From assembly GCA_964504305.1 (NCBI GenBank), contig CAZDEB010000001.1, forward strand, positions 434,001 through 498,000: a DNA stretch of 64,000 nucleotides, written 5' to 3'. A program made the translations under genes and the position numbers. Under the pieces are notes generated by a model. That model was not told where the DNA came from, did no database searches, and saw only the letters and a program-made list of their open reading frames with translations. This DNA is from UBA11606 sp964504305 (lineage in GTDB: Bacteria; Actinomycetota; Acidimicrobiia; Acidimicrobiales; Aldehydirespiratoraceae). Shown piece by piece: positions 42,201 through 49,369 of this stretch; the stretch's first letter is position 1, and every line of letters starts with the position of its first letter.

Positions 42201-44877
42201 TGTAGCTGATCACGCTGCGGGTCGCAGTGGTCTGGCCAGTCAACGGAAATCCAACATCGACGGGGTCGTAGCAAGTCGCCGTCTCACCGGTTGACACGGC
42301 AATGGTCGAGATGGCCGAGCACAAAATGTTGTCGGGGAGAATGTCCCAAGTGGCGATGGCACGGGCGGCGGCGTGAGCGTCTTGAGCCGGTACCCCGGTC
42401 GACGCAAAATCGTTGGTGATCGCCACTTCGTAGTCCAGGACCGTTCCCTGGACACCCGACTCGGCTGTGGCGGTCGCGGTGTTTGGGGCTACGGCGTTGA
42501 GTTTCGAGATGGTCAGGTGTGGTTCGACAAATGGGAAGCCGGCGAGATCTCGGCTCGAGAACGCTTCGCCGCCCAGGTGGGCGCTATTTTGGTGGGTCAG
42601 TTTCGCCAAGTTCTCGATGATGTCGACGTAGTTGGCATCACGGGGGTTGCCGTCGATGGTGACCGAAAAAATTACTTCGAACCGAGCCGCCGTTTCGGCG
42701 ACGAACAAATCACCGTTGCCAGGGTCGGTGCCGAGCGACCACAACACGGCATCAGTGATGCCATCGCCGGCACCAAAGTCGACGAGTTCGGTAGTGGCGA
42801 TAGTCGCAGTGTTGTTGGCCGTGGCCCCGCTGACGGCGTTGACCCAGAACTTCTCGAACGTTGTATTGGGCGGAATGAAGTCGGTGACTTGAGGATTTCG
42901 GAAGTCGAGGTTGAGGGTGAAGTCGACGCCGATGCGGTAACAGACTCGGTCACCTGGCTTGAACCCCTGGTCGGCATCTCTGGTCGCGACGTAGGTAGCG
43001 GTGTCACACGACAGAGCGGTCCCCGCGGCGGCTGGCTGCGAGATTGCCTTGTCGATCACCACCGTTGCCGAATCTTGTCGGGCGCTCGACGCGTCGATCG
43101 TGGTCGTCTCCAGCACCCGGTCGGGTTCGTTGTTGCCGCTGTCGTTGAGGGGATCGGTAGTCCCAACGATGTCGACGTTGTTGATGAAGTAGTCGGCGCC
43201 CACGACCGGAAGGTCCGGGGCGTAATTTTGTTGATAGTCGCCGCGCACCACTGATGAGAACTCGATGAGGAACTGGTCGCTCTCGGTCATGGTCGGCGTG
43301 GCTGTCCAAACCAGAGTCCACGAACCGTCCACGTTCTCGGTCACGGTGTCGGGATCTTGGGCGCTGGCGGCCAGAGTGGGGTCCAGCCCGACGCCCGCGG
43401 CGCAGTCGGTGCCGATCGGAGCCGAGGTCTCGGGGTTCGAGTTGATCAGGATCGGACACTGGCCGTCGGGCAAAGTGTCGGTGACGACGATCGACGAGGC
43501 GTTGCGGTACTCGCCGGTTTCGATCAGCAGGCTCCAGCGAGGTTGGTCGGTCTGCACGAAGGTCGCGGCACTCACTGTCTTGTGAACCGAGAGATCTTCA
43601 GCAATCACTATGTGGCTGTCTTCGGACTTGGTAGCCAGATCGGCAACGCCCGGGTTGTAAATGCCAGATGCTCGCGCCCAGTTCACCCACTGTTGCTCGT
43701 CGGCAGTAAGCGTCCCGTCGTTGTTGCCGAGGTTGGCCATTTCGGCGGTCGCGAGGCCCGGGTAGAGCGGGCTCGTAAAAGCGGTGTTTTGACGGAGGGG
43801 AATGCCGGCGGCGTACATGAGTTCGAAGGCCTCGCCGGCGTCGAGGTCGCCATCGGCGTAGACGCCGATGCCGTCGGCTGAGTCGATGACCCAACGCACC
43901 CTCGTGTACACGCCGGGGTCTTGGCCCACGAATTGGGCGTTGGCCGCGAGGGTGACGGTTTCTACTTCATCGGGACTAAGACACAAGGCGGTGATGGCGT
44001 TAGCGGTCGGGTCTACGGGTACGACGCCGATGCCCAGGGCTCCGGCTCCGCCGTACTCATCGGTGGACGCGTCGGTCAGGTTGGTCGACGGCGTCGCCGA
44101 GGTGTTGTCGATGCTGCCACAACCGAGTAATTCGAGGCCGGCCGGGAGATAGTCCTCCACCACGATCGTGTCGGTCGGGTTCACGTAGTTGTTTTGGACC
44201 GTGAGTGAGTAGGTCGTCCACTCGTCGTGGACGCCGCGCAACAATTCGGATTCGGCGTTCGGTTCCTCTTTGGTTAGTTCGATCGCTTCAATTCGAGTCG
44301 CAGTTGTGGTTTCGGCGAATGCCGACGTATCGGTGGTGTTGTTGTGAGTACCGTCGGCGTTGAAGTCGGGGATCAGCCGAGCGTTGTTGGACAGGTAGGC
44401 GCCAGCCGACAGCGACGGCTGCATGGTTACGTCCCATGTGGCGGTGGAGAAGGCCACTTCGATACTGAACGATTTGGTGACGTTGACCTGCAGGTCTGAT
44501 GCATTGGTCCACATCAATGTCGTTTCGCCGACGCTGGGAGAATCAGAGATGGTCGTTTCAGGATTGCCGATCGTGCTCGAGACAAGCGTGGTGCCCACTG
44601 GGAGCACTACTCGCCACGAGAGGTTGTACCCGTCGACGGTCGACCCGTTGTTGAAGGCGCTCAAGCTGTAGGTCGCGTTGGCTCCGAGCAGCACGCTGTC
44701 GGGACCGGCAAAGGTGAGTTCGAGCGAACCGTCGTTGGCAGCCGCCGATGGTTTGACGCCGTCGACGATTTGCACCGCGGCGAAGCTCACGGCCAGCAAT
44801 GCCGTTACGACGAGCATGGCCTGCACTCGTCGCGAGATTCCTAGTAACGGCCGCGATGACTCATTGGTTGTTCGCAC
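36229..44877 (-). CDS. Giant repeat-rich cell-surface protein with LAFTG sorting signal
   Basis: The 2882-residue protein has an N-terminal signal peptide (RRVQAMLVVTALLAVSFAAV). Residues 1 to about 1950 are many DUF11/TIGR01451-type beta-sandwich repeats, recognisable by phrases such as YTVTVTNNGDGAAHDLIIVD and TDTLP/TDSLP endings. About five SdrD-B-like domains follow (about 1950-2555; GSLGDYIWYDLNLDGVQD is one), then two more DUF11 units. The C-terminus has LAFTG at 2843-2847, a hydrophobic helix and a basic tail, the class E sortase substrate layout. A class E sortase gene is at 61558-62811. The role is probably adhesion or surface-layer structure. Codon use is even throughout and I see no frameshift. 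Confidence 0.88.
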   Translation of the reverse strand: MRTTNESSRPLLGISRRVQAMLVVTALLAVSFAAVQIVDGVKPSAAANDGSLELTFAGPDSVLLGANATYSLSAFNNGSTVDGYNLSWRVVLPVGTTLVSSTIGNPETTISDSPSVGETTLMWTNASDLQVNVTKSFSIEVAFSTATWDVTMQPSLSAGAYLSNNARLIPDFNADGTHNNTTDTSAFAETTTATRIEAIELTKEEPNAESELLRGVHDEWTTYSLTVQNNYVNPTDTIVVEDYLPAGLELLGCGSIDNTSATPSTNLTDASTDEYGGAGALGIGVVPVDPTANAITALCLSPDEVETVTLAANAQFVGQDPGVYTRVRWVIDSADGIGVYADGDLDAGEAFELMYAAGIPLRQNTAFTSPLYPGLATAEMANLGNNDGTLTADEQQWVNWARASGIYNPGVADLATKSEDSHIVIAEDLSVHKTVSAATFVQTDQPRWSLLIETGEYRNASSIVVTDTLPDGQCPILINSNPETSAPIGTDCAAGVGLDPTLAASAQDPDTVTENVDGSWTLVWTATPTMTESDQFLIEFSSVVRGDYQQNYAPDLPVVGADYFINNVDIVGTTDPLNDSGNNEPDRVLETTTIDASSARQDSATVVIDKAISQPAAAGTALSCDTATYVATRDADQGFKPGDRVCYRIGVDFTLNLDFRNPQVTDFIPPNTTFEKFWVNAVSGATANNTATIATTELVDFGAGDGITDAVLWSLGTDPGNGDLFVAETAARFEVIFSVTIDGNPRDANYVDIIENLAKLTHQNSAHLGGEAFSSRDLAGFPFVEPHLTISKLNAVAPNTATATAESGVQGTVLDYEVAITNDFASTGVPAQDAHAAARAIATWDILPDNILCSAISTIAVSTGETATCYDPVDVGFPLTGQTTATRSVISYSVTSLAPGAVSTLSYQLTVPANIAAGVVLTNDAGVRSFDGPQDNTGGTLTYIPASNIDQTAPTATVSALNAQATVNIDNITLTKTQSSTVTDATGASNRSNAADLSSSATQDATIGESLNYRFDATIPVGVDAYSLVLTDPIDSKLSFTGLTGGEFNNNNPSSVVSLTITNAAAGDGFFDLGGTAAVYDAATDILVELNGVGPVLGVTFPATWQNPVGAGIDTVWLSYDAQLTSGARANNLDNYAYADWNDANASKVAQASSNRARTKVVEPSLSITKTDDGTDTNVPTDAISNVSAGDLVTYTLTVTNPTHTHGSYAHDLVVTDSLPVGLQFTDNANNNPDAATWTAGAPSGGTLVWTITELAVGASTTLTYKATVATESVAATQLTNTAVVTASSMAGTVAGERTSYTANTTNTIELPLGLLAKDIAPFDANPFDLTDTDISEFRVGEAANFELTVQIPSGSRTYDTTLFDTLPSFVQFDSYGTPSYSGTECQFAGTNTALVANDALRLTPNGQVLGWYFGDIEADGANCNITLPYSVHIDAIATTASAGTNSSVLHWHNTNTIVVDPTGVSDLGAETWDKSTDPATESISVVEPNLAMDKDVQVVVASSASACEPSPDADTCDTESGATHRYTVTVTNNGDGAAHDLIIVDTLPVEGTSVASNFTGATPVYNAAAGTLTWSVTGPLAAAGSLVYTYDVVVGSSNILSDDQILTNTADVTSYYAMSSADRAAAPVAADVPQYGGTRNPVAADSVALTVEFPDLVIVKTPASGMDATDARTGLAFRWNLTVHNDGTGTAYNVDVDDVLPAGWLYSTGSAKINTGGGFVTLSDPSGSTSGPLLWTNVLTSLAAGSSAQIEYDLIPQATLLTLATTGAVDHVNDSGVAGEDYSGQTANQTGSFGDDNDAADGVRGSDNANARIRRVDLAISKSIVESAPYFYGDFLTYRIVVTNESTTASVDTATGISVLDVLPNTMIFQTATTANGSYNSSTNTWTLASGLAQDATATLDIVARINSASQVMNHAEIETADQWDIDSTPANYNEGTGTDEDDSDFVSFTPATADLGNRLWFDADANGILDVGEYGLSGVDVTVSWINPDGGATVSLMTTTNGDGEYAFGNLPQDIDLTVTVDNAGLPAGLTPTFELVDNPTITDTQANKPQSGVHDGIVTQIMLTSTNATYLDVDFGYTGAGSLGDYIWYDLNLDGVQDANETPLAGITVTTDWAGFDGVLGDEPSTVSVDESADDVRYLATTDATGAYLAPNLAPGEYTVTVTTSDLPNDIDIATWDHDFATSGIPTDLDDTTSYTLAANEDFLGLDFGYAGPGRVGDTVWLDRNSNGTLDTDEVGLAAVTVTATFTEPGGAVVVRAVDTGADGTYLFTGLPLDIAIAVTVDTIDLPASVVATHDLDDPADASVVTGSAHAASAILTTATTERLDVDFGYAGVSNIGDAVWLDLDASGDAQPQPDDIALPNVLVSLRWTNPGASDLVVSTTTDAAGNYLFSNLPDGSYVIYIDPTSLPGGVTANVDPDGGADNTAALTLSGADNLDQDFAYYGTGSIGDLVWNDLDADGLVSAGETGFENVAVAAVWVDPTTGATANLATSTDVNGIYGFANLPAGDYTVSINPATLPEAMAPTHDLVGELDRTAAFTLAPGAAQLDVDFGERLESDLEIIKTSADDFVIDAQNVWTLSVINHGPSIATGAITLTDTLPAEVTFVRVDSTEWSCAAVDSTITCAFNNSPLGVGATSNLSLVVTAKAAAAPSVTNAASVDMVGGPVDPDPTNNTDTDTANVPLSLIHINKSLMEANVVTGQVANWRIVITNYGPSPTTGVVQVIDDLPDGLGYVRSTGAGLSCTSVANRVSCDVDSAMAVGDELTLEITTIVTAAVGTEITNRADVLGGTLVNGQPLAPSIVDGIRETILDPGAGLDAALGIDVPVTGILDTSTSRAVSALAFTGANPDRLLGVALALFAMGVAFSALGRRRSGPQLVRH

Positions 44878-45033
44878 CGGGTTGCCATCGGTACAGAGTC
44901 GATGGCGGGTGAGGGCTATCGATGATTCGGTGTCGAAGTTGGGCGCCCCGGCTGGTGGGACCCGGGTCGATGGTTAAGAGGTCTATGGGTCTAACGGCCT
45001 ATTGGGACTCGGCGGCGGAGGTGTGCGAAAACG

Positions 45034-45071
45034 GCAGCGTCCCACCCCGAATACTCGGGGTGGGACGCTGC
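45034..45071. terminator. Intrinsic terminator downstream of the cold-shock gene
   Basis: GCAGCGTCCCACCCCGA and TCGGGGTGGGACGCTGC form a perfect 17-bp stem around ATAC, 20 bp beyond the cold-shock gene stop on the minus strand. It stands upstream of the giant surface-protein gene and insulates it. The rest of the 213-bp space between the two genes shows no other clear signal. Confidence 0.85.
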
Positions 45072-45090
45072 GGCGTCAGTTGAGACGGGT

Positions 45091-45291
45091 TCAGATCACG
45101 CGTACCGAAAGAGCTTCGTCGCCCTTGCGGCCGGGGCCGACCTCGAATTCGACGTTCTGGCCATCTTCGAGGGTACGAAAACCGTTACCTTCGATGTTGG
45201 AGAAATGCACGAAGACATCTTCGCCGTCGTCACGGCTGATGAAGCCGTAGCCCTTTTCGTTGTTGAAAAACTTAACGGTGCCCGTAGCCAT
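45091..45291 (-). CDS. Cold-shock protein, CspA family
   Basis: The 66-residue protein is a single cold-shock domain (MATGTVKFFNNEKGYGFISR) with both RNA-binding motifs, KGYGFI (RNP1) and VFVHF (RNP2). It is full length for the family. It acts as an RNA chaperone in the cytoplasm. Its 5' region (45292-45462) is shared with the divergent MarR gene, and a strong terminator follows the stop. Confidence 0.97.
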   Translation of the reverse strand: MATGTVKFFNNEKGYGFISRDDGEDVFVHFSNIEGNGFRTLEDGQNVEFEVGPGRKGDEALSVRVI

Positions 45292-45443
45292 TGCGGGGAT
45301 TCCTTACTGCTTTCTGAAGCCCACAGTTGGGCTCGTTGGACAGTCTAGGAGCCGTAAGGCCACAACGGTGGTCGGGTCCGACCTCGCGCTGGCTGCGGCT
45401 CGGGAGCCGTAGCTGTAGGAAAACATATTGTCAATTAGCCGAT

Positions 45444-45459
45444 TGTATGATTTCATACA
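45444..45459. promoter_or_regulatory. Candidate MarR operator TGTATGA-TT-TCATACA
   Basis: Perfect 7-bp inverted repeat ending 3 bp before the ATG of the MarR gene. It contains a TATGAT hexamer (45446-45451) that could be the -10 box, which would make the marR transcript nearly leaderless and place the operator directly on the promoter. A TTGTCA at 45428-45433 is only 12 bp upstream, so the -35 element is unclear. Confidence 0.55.
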
Positions 45460-45462
45460 GTA

Positions 45463-45951
45463 ATGCCACCGTCTTCTGACCACCTTCGGGCCCCCTCGTG
45501 GCGCCGCGTAGAGGTTGGACTGATCGAGACCGCCCGTCGTCTGAGGGCCGCCTTCGATGCCCGCCTAGCCCCGCTTGACCTCAATCTTTCTCAAGCATCC
45601 CTACTGGCCTTCGTGACCGACTTCGGCGACCGCAGCCAGACCGCGCTCGCCGAAATGGTCGGCCTGGGTCGAGCGGCGACCGGAACGATGATCGACCAAC
45701 TCGAGGCTCGGGGTCTCGTAACCCGAACGCCCGACCCAGAAGATCGAAGAGTTTGGTTGGTCTCGATTACCGACGCAGGACGCGTGCTGGTCGAGCGGTT
45801 TTACGACATCGACGCCGGCTTCCAAAAAGTCATTCGCCGAGATATCAGCCGAGCCGAACGCCAACAGTTGGCGACCCTGCTGCAACGCATCGGCCACAAC
45901 ATCGATGCCGCGCTCATAGCCCCCGATTCGCAAGTTTTGAACAACCCCTAG
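45463..45951 (+). CDS. MarR-family transcriptional regulator
   Basis: The 162-residue protein has the MarR winged-helix core. DRSQTALAEMVGLGRAATGTMIDQLEARGLVTRTPDPEDRR covers the recognition helix and the wing, flanked by dimerisation helices at both ends. A perfect palindrome directly before the start suggests self-repression. It precedes a thiolase, an SDR and a crotonase by 21 bp, so it probably controls this short fatty-acid or acyl-CoA degradation set in response to an aromatic or acyl ligand. Confidence 0.92.
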   Translation: MPPSSDHLRAPSWRRVEVGLIETARRLRAAFDARLAPLDLNLSQASLLAFVTDFGDRSQTALAEMVGLGRAATGTMIDQLEARGLVTRTPDPEDRRVWLVSITDAGRVLVERFYDIDAGFQKVIRRDISRAERQQLATLLQRIGHNIDAALIAPDSQVLNNP

Positions 45952-45972
45952 ACCCACGAAAGAGAGTCCCTC

Positions 45973-47145
45973 ATGGACGAGGCCGTCATTGTTGATGCGG
46001 TGCGCACCCCCACCGGGCGTCGCAACGGAAAACTGAAGGATTGGCATCCAGTCGACTTGGGTGCCCACGTTCTCAAGGCGCTGCAGGAGCGCAACAACCT
46101 AGACCCCGCGCTGGTGGACGATGTTGTGACCGGGTGCGTTTCCCAAGTTGGGCAGCAGGCCTTCAACATCGGTCGAAGCGTGGTGCTGGCCGCTGGTTGG
46201 CCCGAATCGGTGCCGGCGACGACCGTCGATCGCCAATGCGGCTCGAGCCAACAGGCGATTCATTTTGCGGCTCAGGGGGTGATGGCCGGCGCCTACGACG
46301 TGGTAGTGGCTCTTGGTGTCGAGTCGATGAGCACAACACCCATGGGCTCATCGGGGGTCAAAGGCGAACTTGGTATGCCGTTTGGCCCTTCGGTTTTTGC
46401 TCGCTACGAAGAATCTGGCCTGCCCGGCCAGGGAATCGGCGCCGACATGATCGCCGACGAATACGGAATCACCCGCGAGGATCTCGATGCGTTCAGTGCC
46501 GAAAGCCAGAGGCGGGCCGCCCAAGCGACCGACGAAGGCCGCTTCGAGCGCGAAATTGTTCCGGTGCCCGTCGAGATCGATGGACAGACCGAGATGCTGG
46601 TTGCCGATGAGGGCATCCGCCGGGGAACAACCCCCGAGACCTTGGCCCAGCTGAAGCCGGCATTTGCCGACGACGGCAAGATCACGGCCGGCAACTCGTC
46701 GCAGATCTCCGACGGGGCGGCCGCGGTGCTCATCATGAGCGCTGCCAAGGCCGCCGAGCTAGGACTAACACCGCGAGCCAAGTTTGCCGGTTTCGCAGTG
46801 ACGGGCACCGATCCGGTCACCATGCTCAAGGGCCCAATCCCGGTCACCGAGAAGATCATGGCCAAAACCGGCCTTGCGGTCGCTGACATGGACCTGTTCG
46901 AGATCAACGAGGCCTTCGCCTCGGTGGTGTTGGCCTGGCAAAAAGAAACCGACGCCGACCTTGGCAAGGTCAATGTCAACGGCGGCGCGATTGCTCTTGG
47001 TCATCCCCTCGGTTGCTCGGGCGCCAAGCTCATGACCACTCTGGTCAACGAACTCGAACGAACTGGCGGCCGCTACGGCTTCCAAGCAATGTGTGAAGGT
47101 GGCGGTCTCGCCAACGCAACGATCATCGAAAGGATCGATTCCTAA
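45973..47145 (+). CDS. Acetyl-CoA C-acyltransferase (thiolase)
   Basis: The 390-residue protein has the thiolase active sites: nucleophilic cysteine in VDRQCGSSQQAIHFA, NEAFASVVLAW, and the C-terminal GGAIALGHPLGCSGAKL with histidine and second cysteine. It splits 3-ketoacyl-CoA to acetyl-CoA and a shortened acyl-CoA, or the reverse. The stop codon shares a base with the start of the SDR gene. With the SDR and crotonase it could carry three beta-oxidation steps; an acyl-CoA dehydrogenase is missing from the window. Confidence 0.93.
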   Translation: MDEAVIVDAVRTPTGRRNGKLKDWHPVDLGAHVLKALQERNNLDPALVDDVVTGCVSQVGQQAFNIGRSVVLAAGWPESVPATTVDRQCGSSQQAIHFAAQGVMAGAYDVVVALGVESMSTTPMGSSGVKGELGMPFGPSVFARYEESGLPGQGIGADMIADEYGITREDLDAFSAESQRRAAQATDEGRFEREIVPVPVEIDGQTEMLVADEGIRRGTTPETLAQLKPAFADDGKITAGNSSQISDGAAAVLIMSAAKAAELGLTPRAKFAGFAVTGTDPVTMLKGPIPVTEKIMAKTGLAVADMDLFEINEAFASVVLAWQKETDADLGKVNVNGGAIALGHPLGCSGAKLMTTLVNELERTGGRYGFQAMCEGGGLANATIIERIDS

Positions 47146-47924
47146 TGCCACGTATCAACCTCGAAGGCAGCTCCTCCATCGTCACCGGCGGTGCGTCGGG
47201 CATCGGCGAAGCCAGTGCCCGTCAACTCGCCGCCGCGGGCTCACGTGTTGTGATCGCCGACCTCAACGAAGAACGCGGCCAAGCCATCGCCTCGGAGCTT
47301 GGCGGACTCTTCGTGAAGTGCGATGTTTCTGCGGTAGAAGATGCCGACGCCGCGGTTGCGGCCGCATCCGAAATGGGTCCACTGCGGGCGCTGGTCAACT
47401 CCGCCGGCATTGGTTACGCCGGTCGCACCATCGATCGCAACAACGAGCCCATGGATCTCAACGCCTTCAACTTCGTGATCAAGGTGAACCTGATCGGGTC
47501 GTTCAACATGTTGAGTCGGTCCGCCGCCGCCATGGCCAAGACCGAACCGCTCGACGACGACGGTCAGCGGGGTGCCATTGTCAACATGGCATCGGCCGCG
47601 GCCTTCGACGGCCAGATCGGTCAATGTGCGTACTCGGCTTCCAAAGGTGGCGTGGTTGGTATGACGCTGCCGATCGCTCGCGACCTCTCGGCGGTCGGTA
47701 TTCGCGTCAACACGATCGCCCCAGGTTTGATTGATACGCCCATTTACGGCGAAGGCGAACAGTCAGAAGCGTTCAAAGCCCATCTGGGGCAGTCGGTTCT
47801 GTTCCCTAAGCGACTGGGGACCGGCGAAGAACTGGCCTTCACCGTTATGGAATGCATCACCAACCCGTACATCAACGCCGAAACCATCCGGCTCGACGGC
47901 GGCATCCGGATGCCACCCAAGTAG
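47145..47924 (+). CDS. SDR-family 3-hydroxyacyl-CoA dehydrogenase-like protein
   Basis: The 259-residue short-chain dehydrogenase has the cofactor motif TGGASGIGEASARQL, NSAGIG, and the catalytic YSASKGG (Y-x3-K). Sequence style and context match type II 3-hydroxyacyl-CoA dehydrogenases, which oxidise the hydroxyacyl-CoA made by the neighbouring crotonase. It overlaps the thiolase stop by one base (TAATG) and is followed 8 bp later by the crotonase gene. Confidence 0.88.
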   Translation: MPRINLEGSSSIVTGGASGIGEASARQLAAAGSRVVIADLNEERGQAIASELGGLFVKCDVSAVEDADAAVAAASEMGPLRALVNSAGIGYAGRTIDRNNEPMDLNAFNFVIKVNLIGSFNMLSRSAAAMAKTEPLDDDGQRGAIVNMASAAAFDGQIGQCAYSASKGGVVGMTLPIARDLSAVGIRVNTIAPGLIDTPIYGEGEQSEAFKAHLGQSVLFPKRLGTGEELAFTVMECITNPYINAETIRLDGGIRMPPK

Positions 47925-47932
47925 GAGACAGC

Positions 47933-48706
47933 ATGGCTGATACCGAATCCGTAACCGACGCCGTACTCGTCGAAAGACGAGACCGCGTGATGATCATCCG
48001 GCTCAACCGACCCGAAGCCATGAACGCCATAAACGGCGCGCTGTCTGGTGGGTTGTGGGCCGCAGTGCAAGAACTCAACACCGACCCTGGTCTGACCGCG
48101 GGCGTGCTCACCGGTGAGGGCAAGGGCTTTTGTTCCGGTATGGACCTCAAAGCGTTCGCGGCCGGCGAAGACATCGGTCCGATGATGGACTTCATTCAGG
48201 CCGGCGCCGAAAAGCCCCTGATCGGTGCAGTCGAGGGTTTCGCCATTGCTGGCGGCCTCGAGCTGGCGTTGTCGTGCGACCTGCTGGTGGCCGCGGCGGG
48301 CGCCAAGTTCGGTATACGCGAGGTCAAGGTCGGGTTGTTCGCCGCGGGTGGCGGGGTGCTGCGGCTTCCGGCCCGCGTCGGATACGCCAAGGCCATGGAG
48401 ATGGCCATCACCGGTGACAACATCGTTGCTGAGCAAGCACTGGACTTTGGATTGATTTCTCAAGTGACCGAGGTCGGCGGGGCTCTCGACGCGGCCATTG
48501 CGCTGGCCGAGCGAGTAGCGAAAAACGCGCCGCTAGCGGTGGCGGCGTCCAAACAGCTGGTCAAAGCGGCCGCCCAAGGCTACGACGAGGCCGAACTCTG
48601 GGAAATGCAGCGGCCGCTTCAGGCGTCGGTGTTTACCTCCAACGACGCCAAGGAAGGCCCCGCGGCGTTTGCCCAAAAGCGCCAACCGAGTTGGACCGGC
48701 ACCTGA
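47933..48706 (+). CDS. Enoyl-CoA hydratase (crotonase family)
   Basis: The ATG at 47933 follows a GGAGA site, giving 257 residues. Crotonase features are NRPEAMNAINGAL, the first oxyanion-hole loop GKGFCSGMDLKAF, and GFAIAGGLELALSCDLLVA with the second loop. FGIREVKVGLFAAGGGV supplies part of the active site; the usual catalytic glutamate region is altered here, so hydratase activity is probable rather than certain. It completes the MarR-controlled set and is convergent with the TrhA-like gene. Confidence 0.87.
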   Translation: MADTESVTDAVLVERRDRVMIIRLNRPEAMNAINGALSGGLWAAVQELNTDPGLTAGVLTGEGKGFCSGMDLKAFAAGEDIGPMMDFIQAGAEKPLIGAVEGFAIAGGLELALSCDLLVAAAGAKFGIREVKVGLFAAGGGVLRLPARVGYAKAMEMAITGDNIVAEQALDFGLISQVTEVGGALDAAIALAERVAKNAPLAVAASKQLVKAAAQGYDEAELWEMQRPLQASVFTSNDAKEGPAAFAQKRQPSWTGT

Positions 48707-48718
48707 CTTTCGCGGCCG

Positions 48719-49369
48719 TCAGGCCTTGGGAACGGCGATGAAGGCAATCGCCACGTAGTGCACCGCGGCCCCGGCAATCACAAAGAGGTGGAAGATCTCG
48801 TGATATCCGAACCAGTGGGGCCATGGGTTGGGTTGGTGTAGCGCATAAAACACCGCGCCGATCGTGAACAAGGCGCCACCAACAACGATCAGAACCAGCC
48901 CCGCGGTGCCCATACCGTGGTACACGGCGGGCATGGCTGCCACCCCAACCCAACCCAACAAAACGTAGGGCAGGGCTACCACTGGGTAGGGAGCGTGAGG
49001 CCACGCCAAGTTGACGCCGATGCCGACAAACGCGCCGACCCAAACCGTCGGCAAGATCCAGTGTGCCGTTGCCGAAGGCAGGGCAAACGCGGCGATCGGT
49101 GTGTAGGTCGCGGCGATGGCGATAAAGATTGTGGAGTGATCGAGGCGTTTCATGATCGCCTGACCGCGGTCGCCCCAACCGCCTCGGTGATACAAGGCGC
49201 TCACCCCGAACAGGGCCACAACACCAAAGGCATAAACGGCGGTGACAAACCGTGGTCCGAAGCCCGGCGCCGAAATGATCAGCATCGGGGCCAGCGTCAA
49301 AGCGGTGACGAAAGCAACTTCGTGGGAGACACCGCGAAGATGAGGGCGAGGAAGAGCCGTAGGAGTCAT
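48719..49369 (-). CDS. Hemolysin III/TrhA (PAQR) family membrane protein
   Basis: The ATG at 49367-49369 overlaps the stop of the MFS gene (ATGA) and gives 216 residues. It has seven predicted membrane helices with the PAQR metal-site residues in SALYHRGGW, HSTIFIAIAATYTP and HEIFHLFVIAGAAVHY. Bacterial members are thought to affect membrane fluidity and were named after hemolysins; a toxin role is not implied. Coupling to an MFS transporter is the main clue to context. Confidence 0.88.
   Translation of the reverse strand: MTPTALPRPHLRGVSHEVAFVTALTLAPMLIISAPGFGPRFVTAVYAFGVVALFGVSALYHRGGWGDRGQAIMKRLDHSTIFIAIAATYTPIAAFALPSATAHWILPTVWVGAFVGIGVNLAWPHAPYPVVALPYVLLGWVGVAAMPAVYHGMGTAGLVLIVVGGALFTIGAVFYALHQPNPWPHWFGYHEIFHLFVIAGAAVHYVAIAFIAVPKA

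Noticed and set aside
48719..49369. Hemolysin toxin
   Set aside because: The protein is a PAQR/TrhA-type membrane protein; the hemolysin III name is historical and does not show toxin activity.
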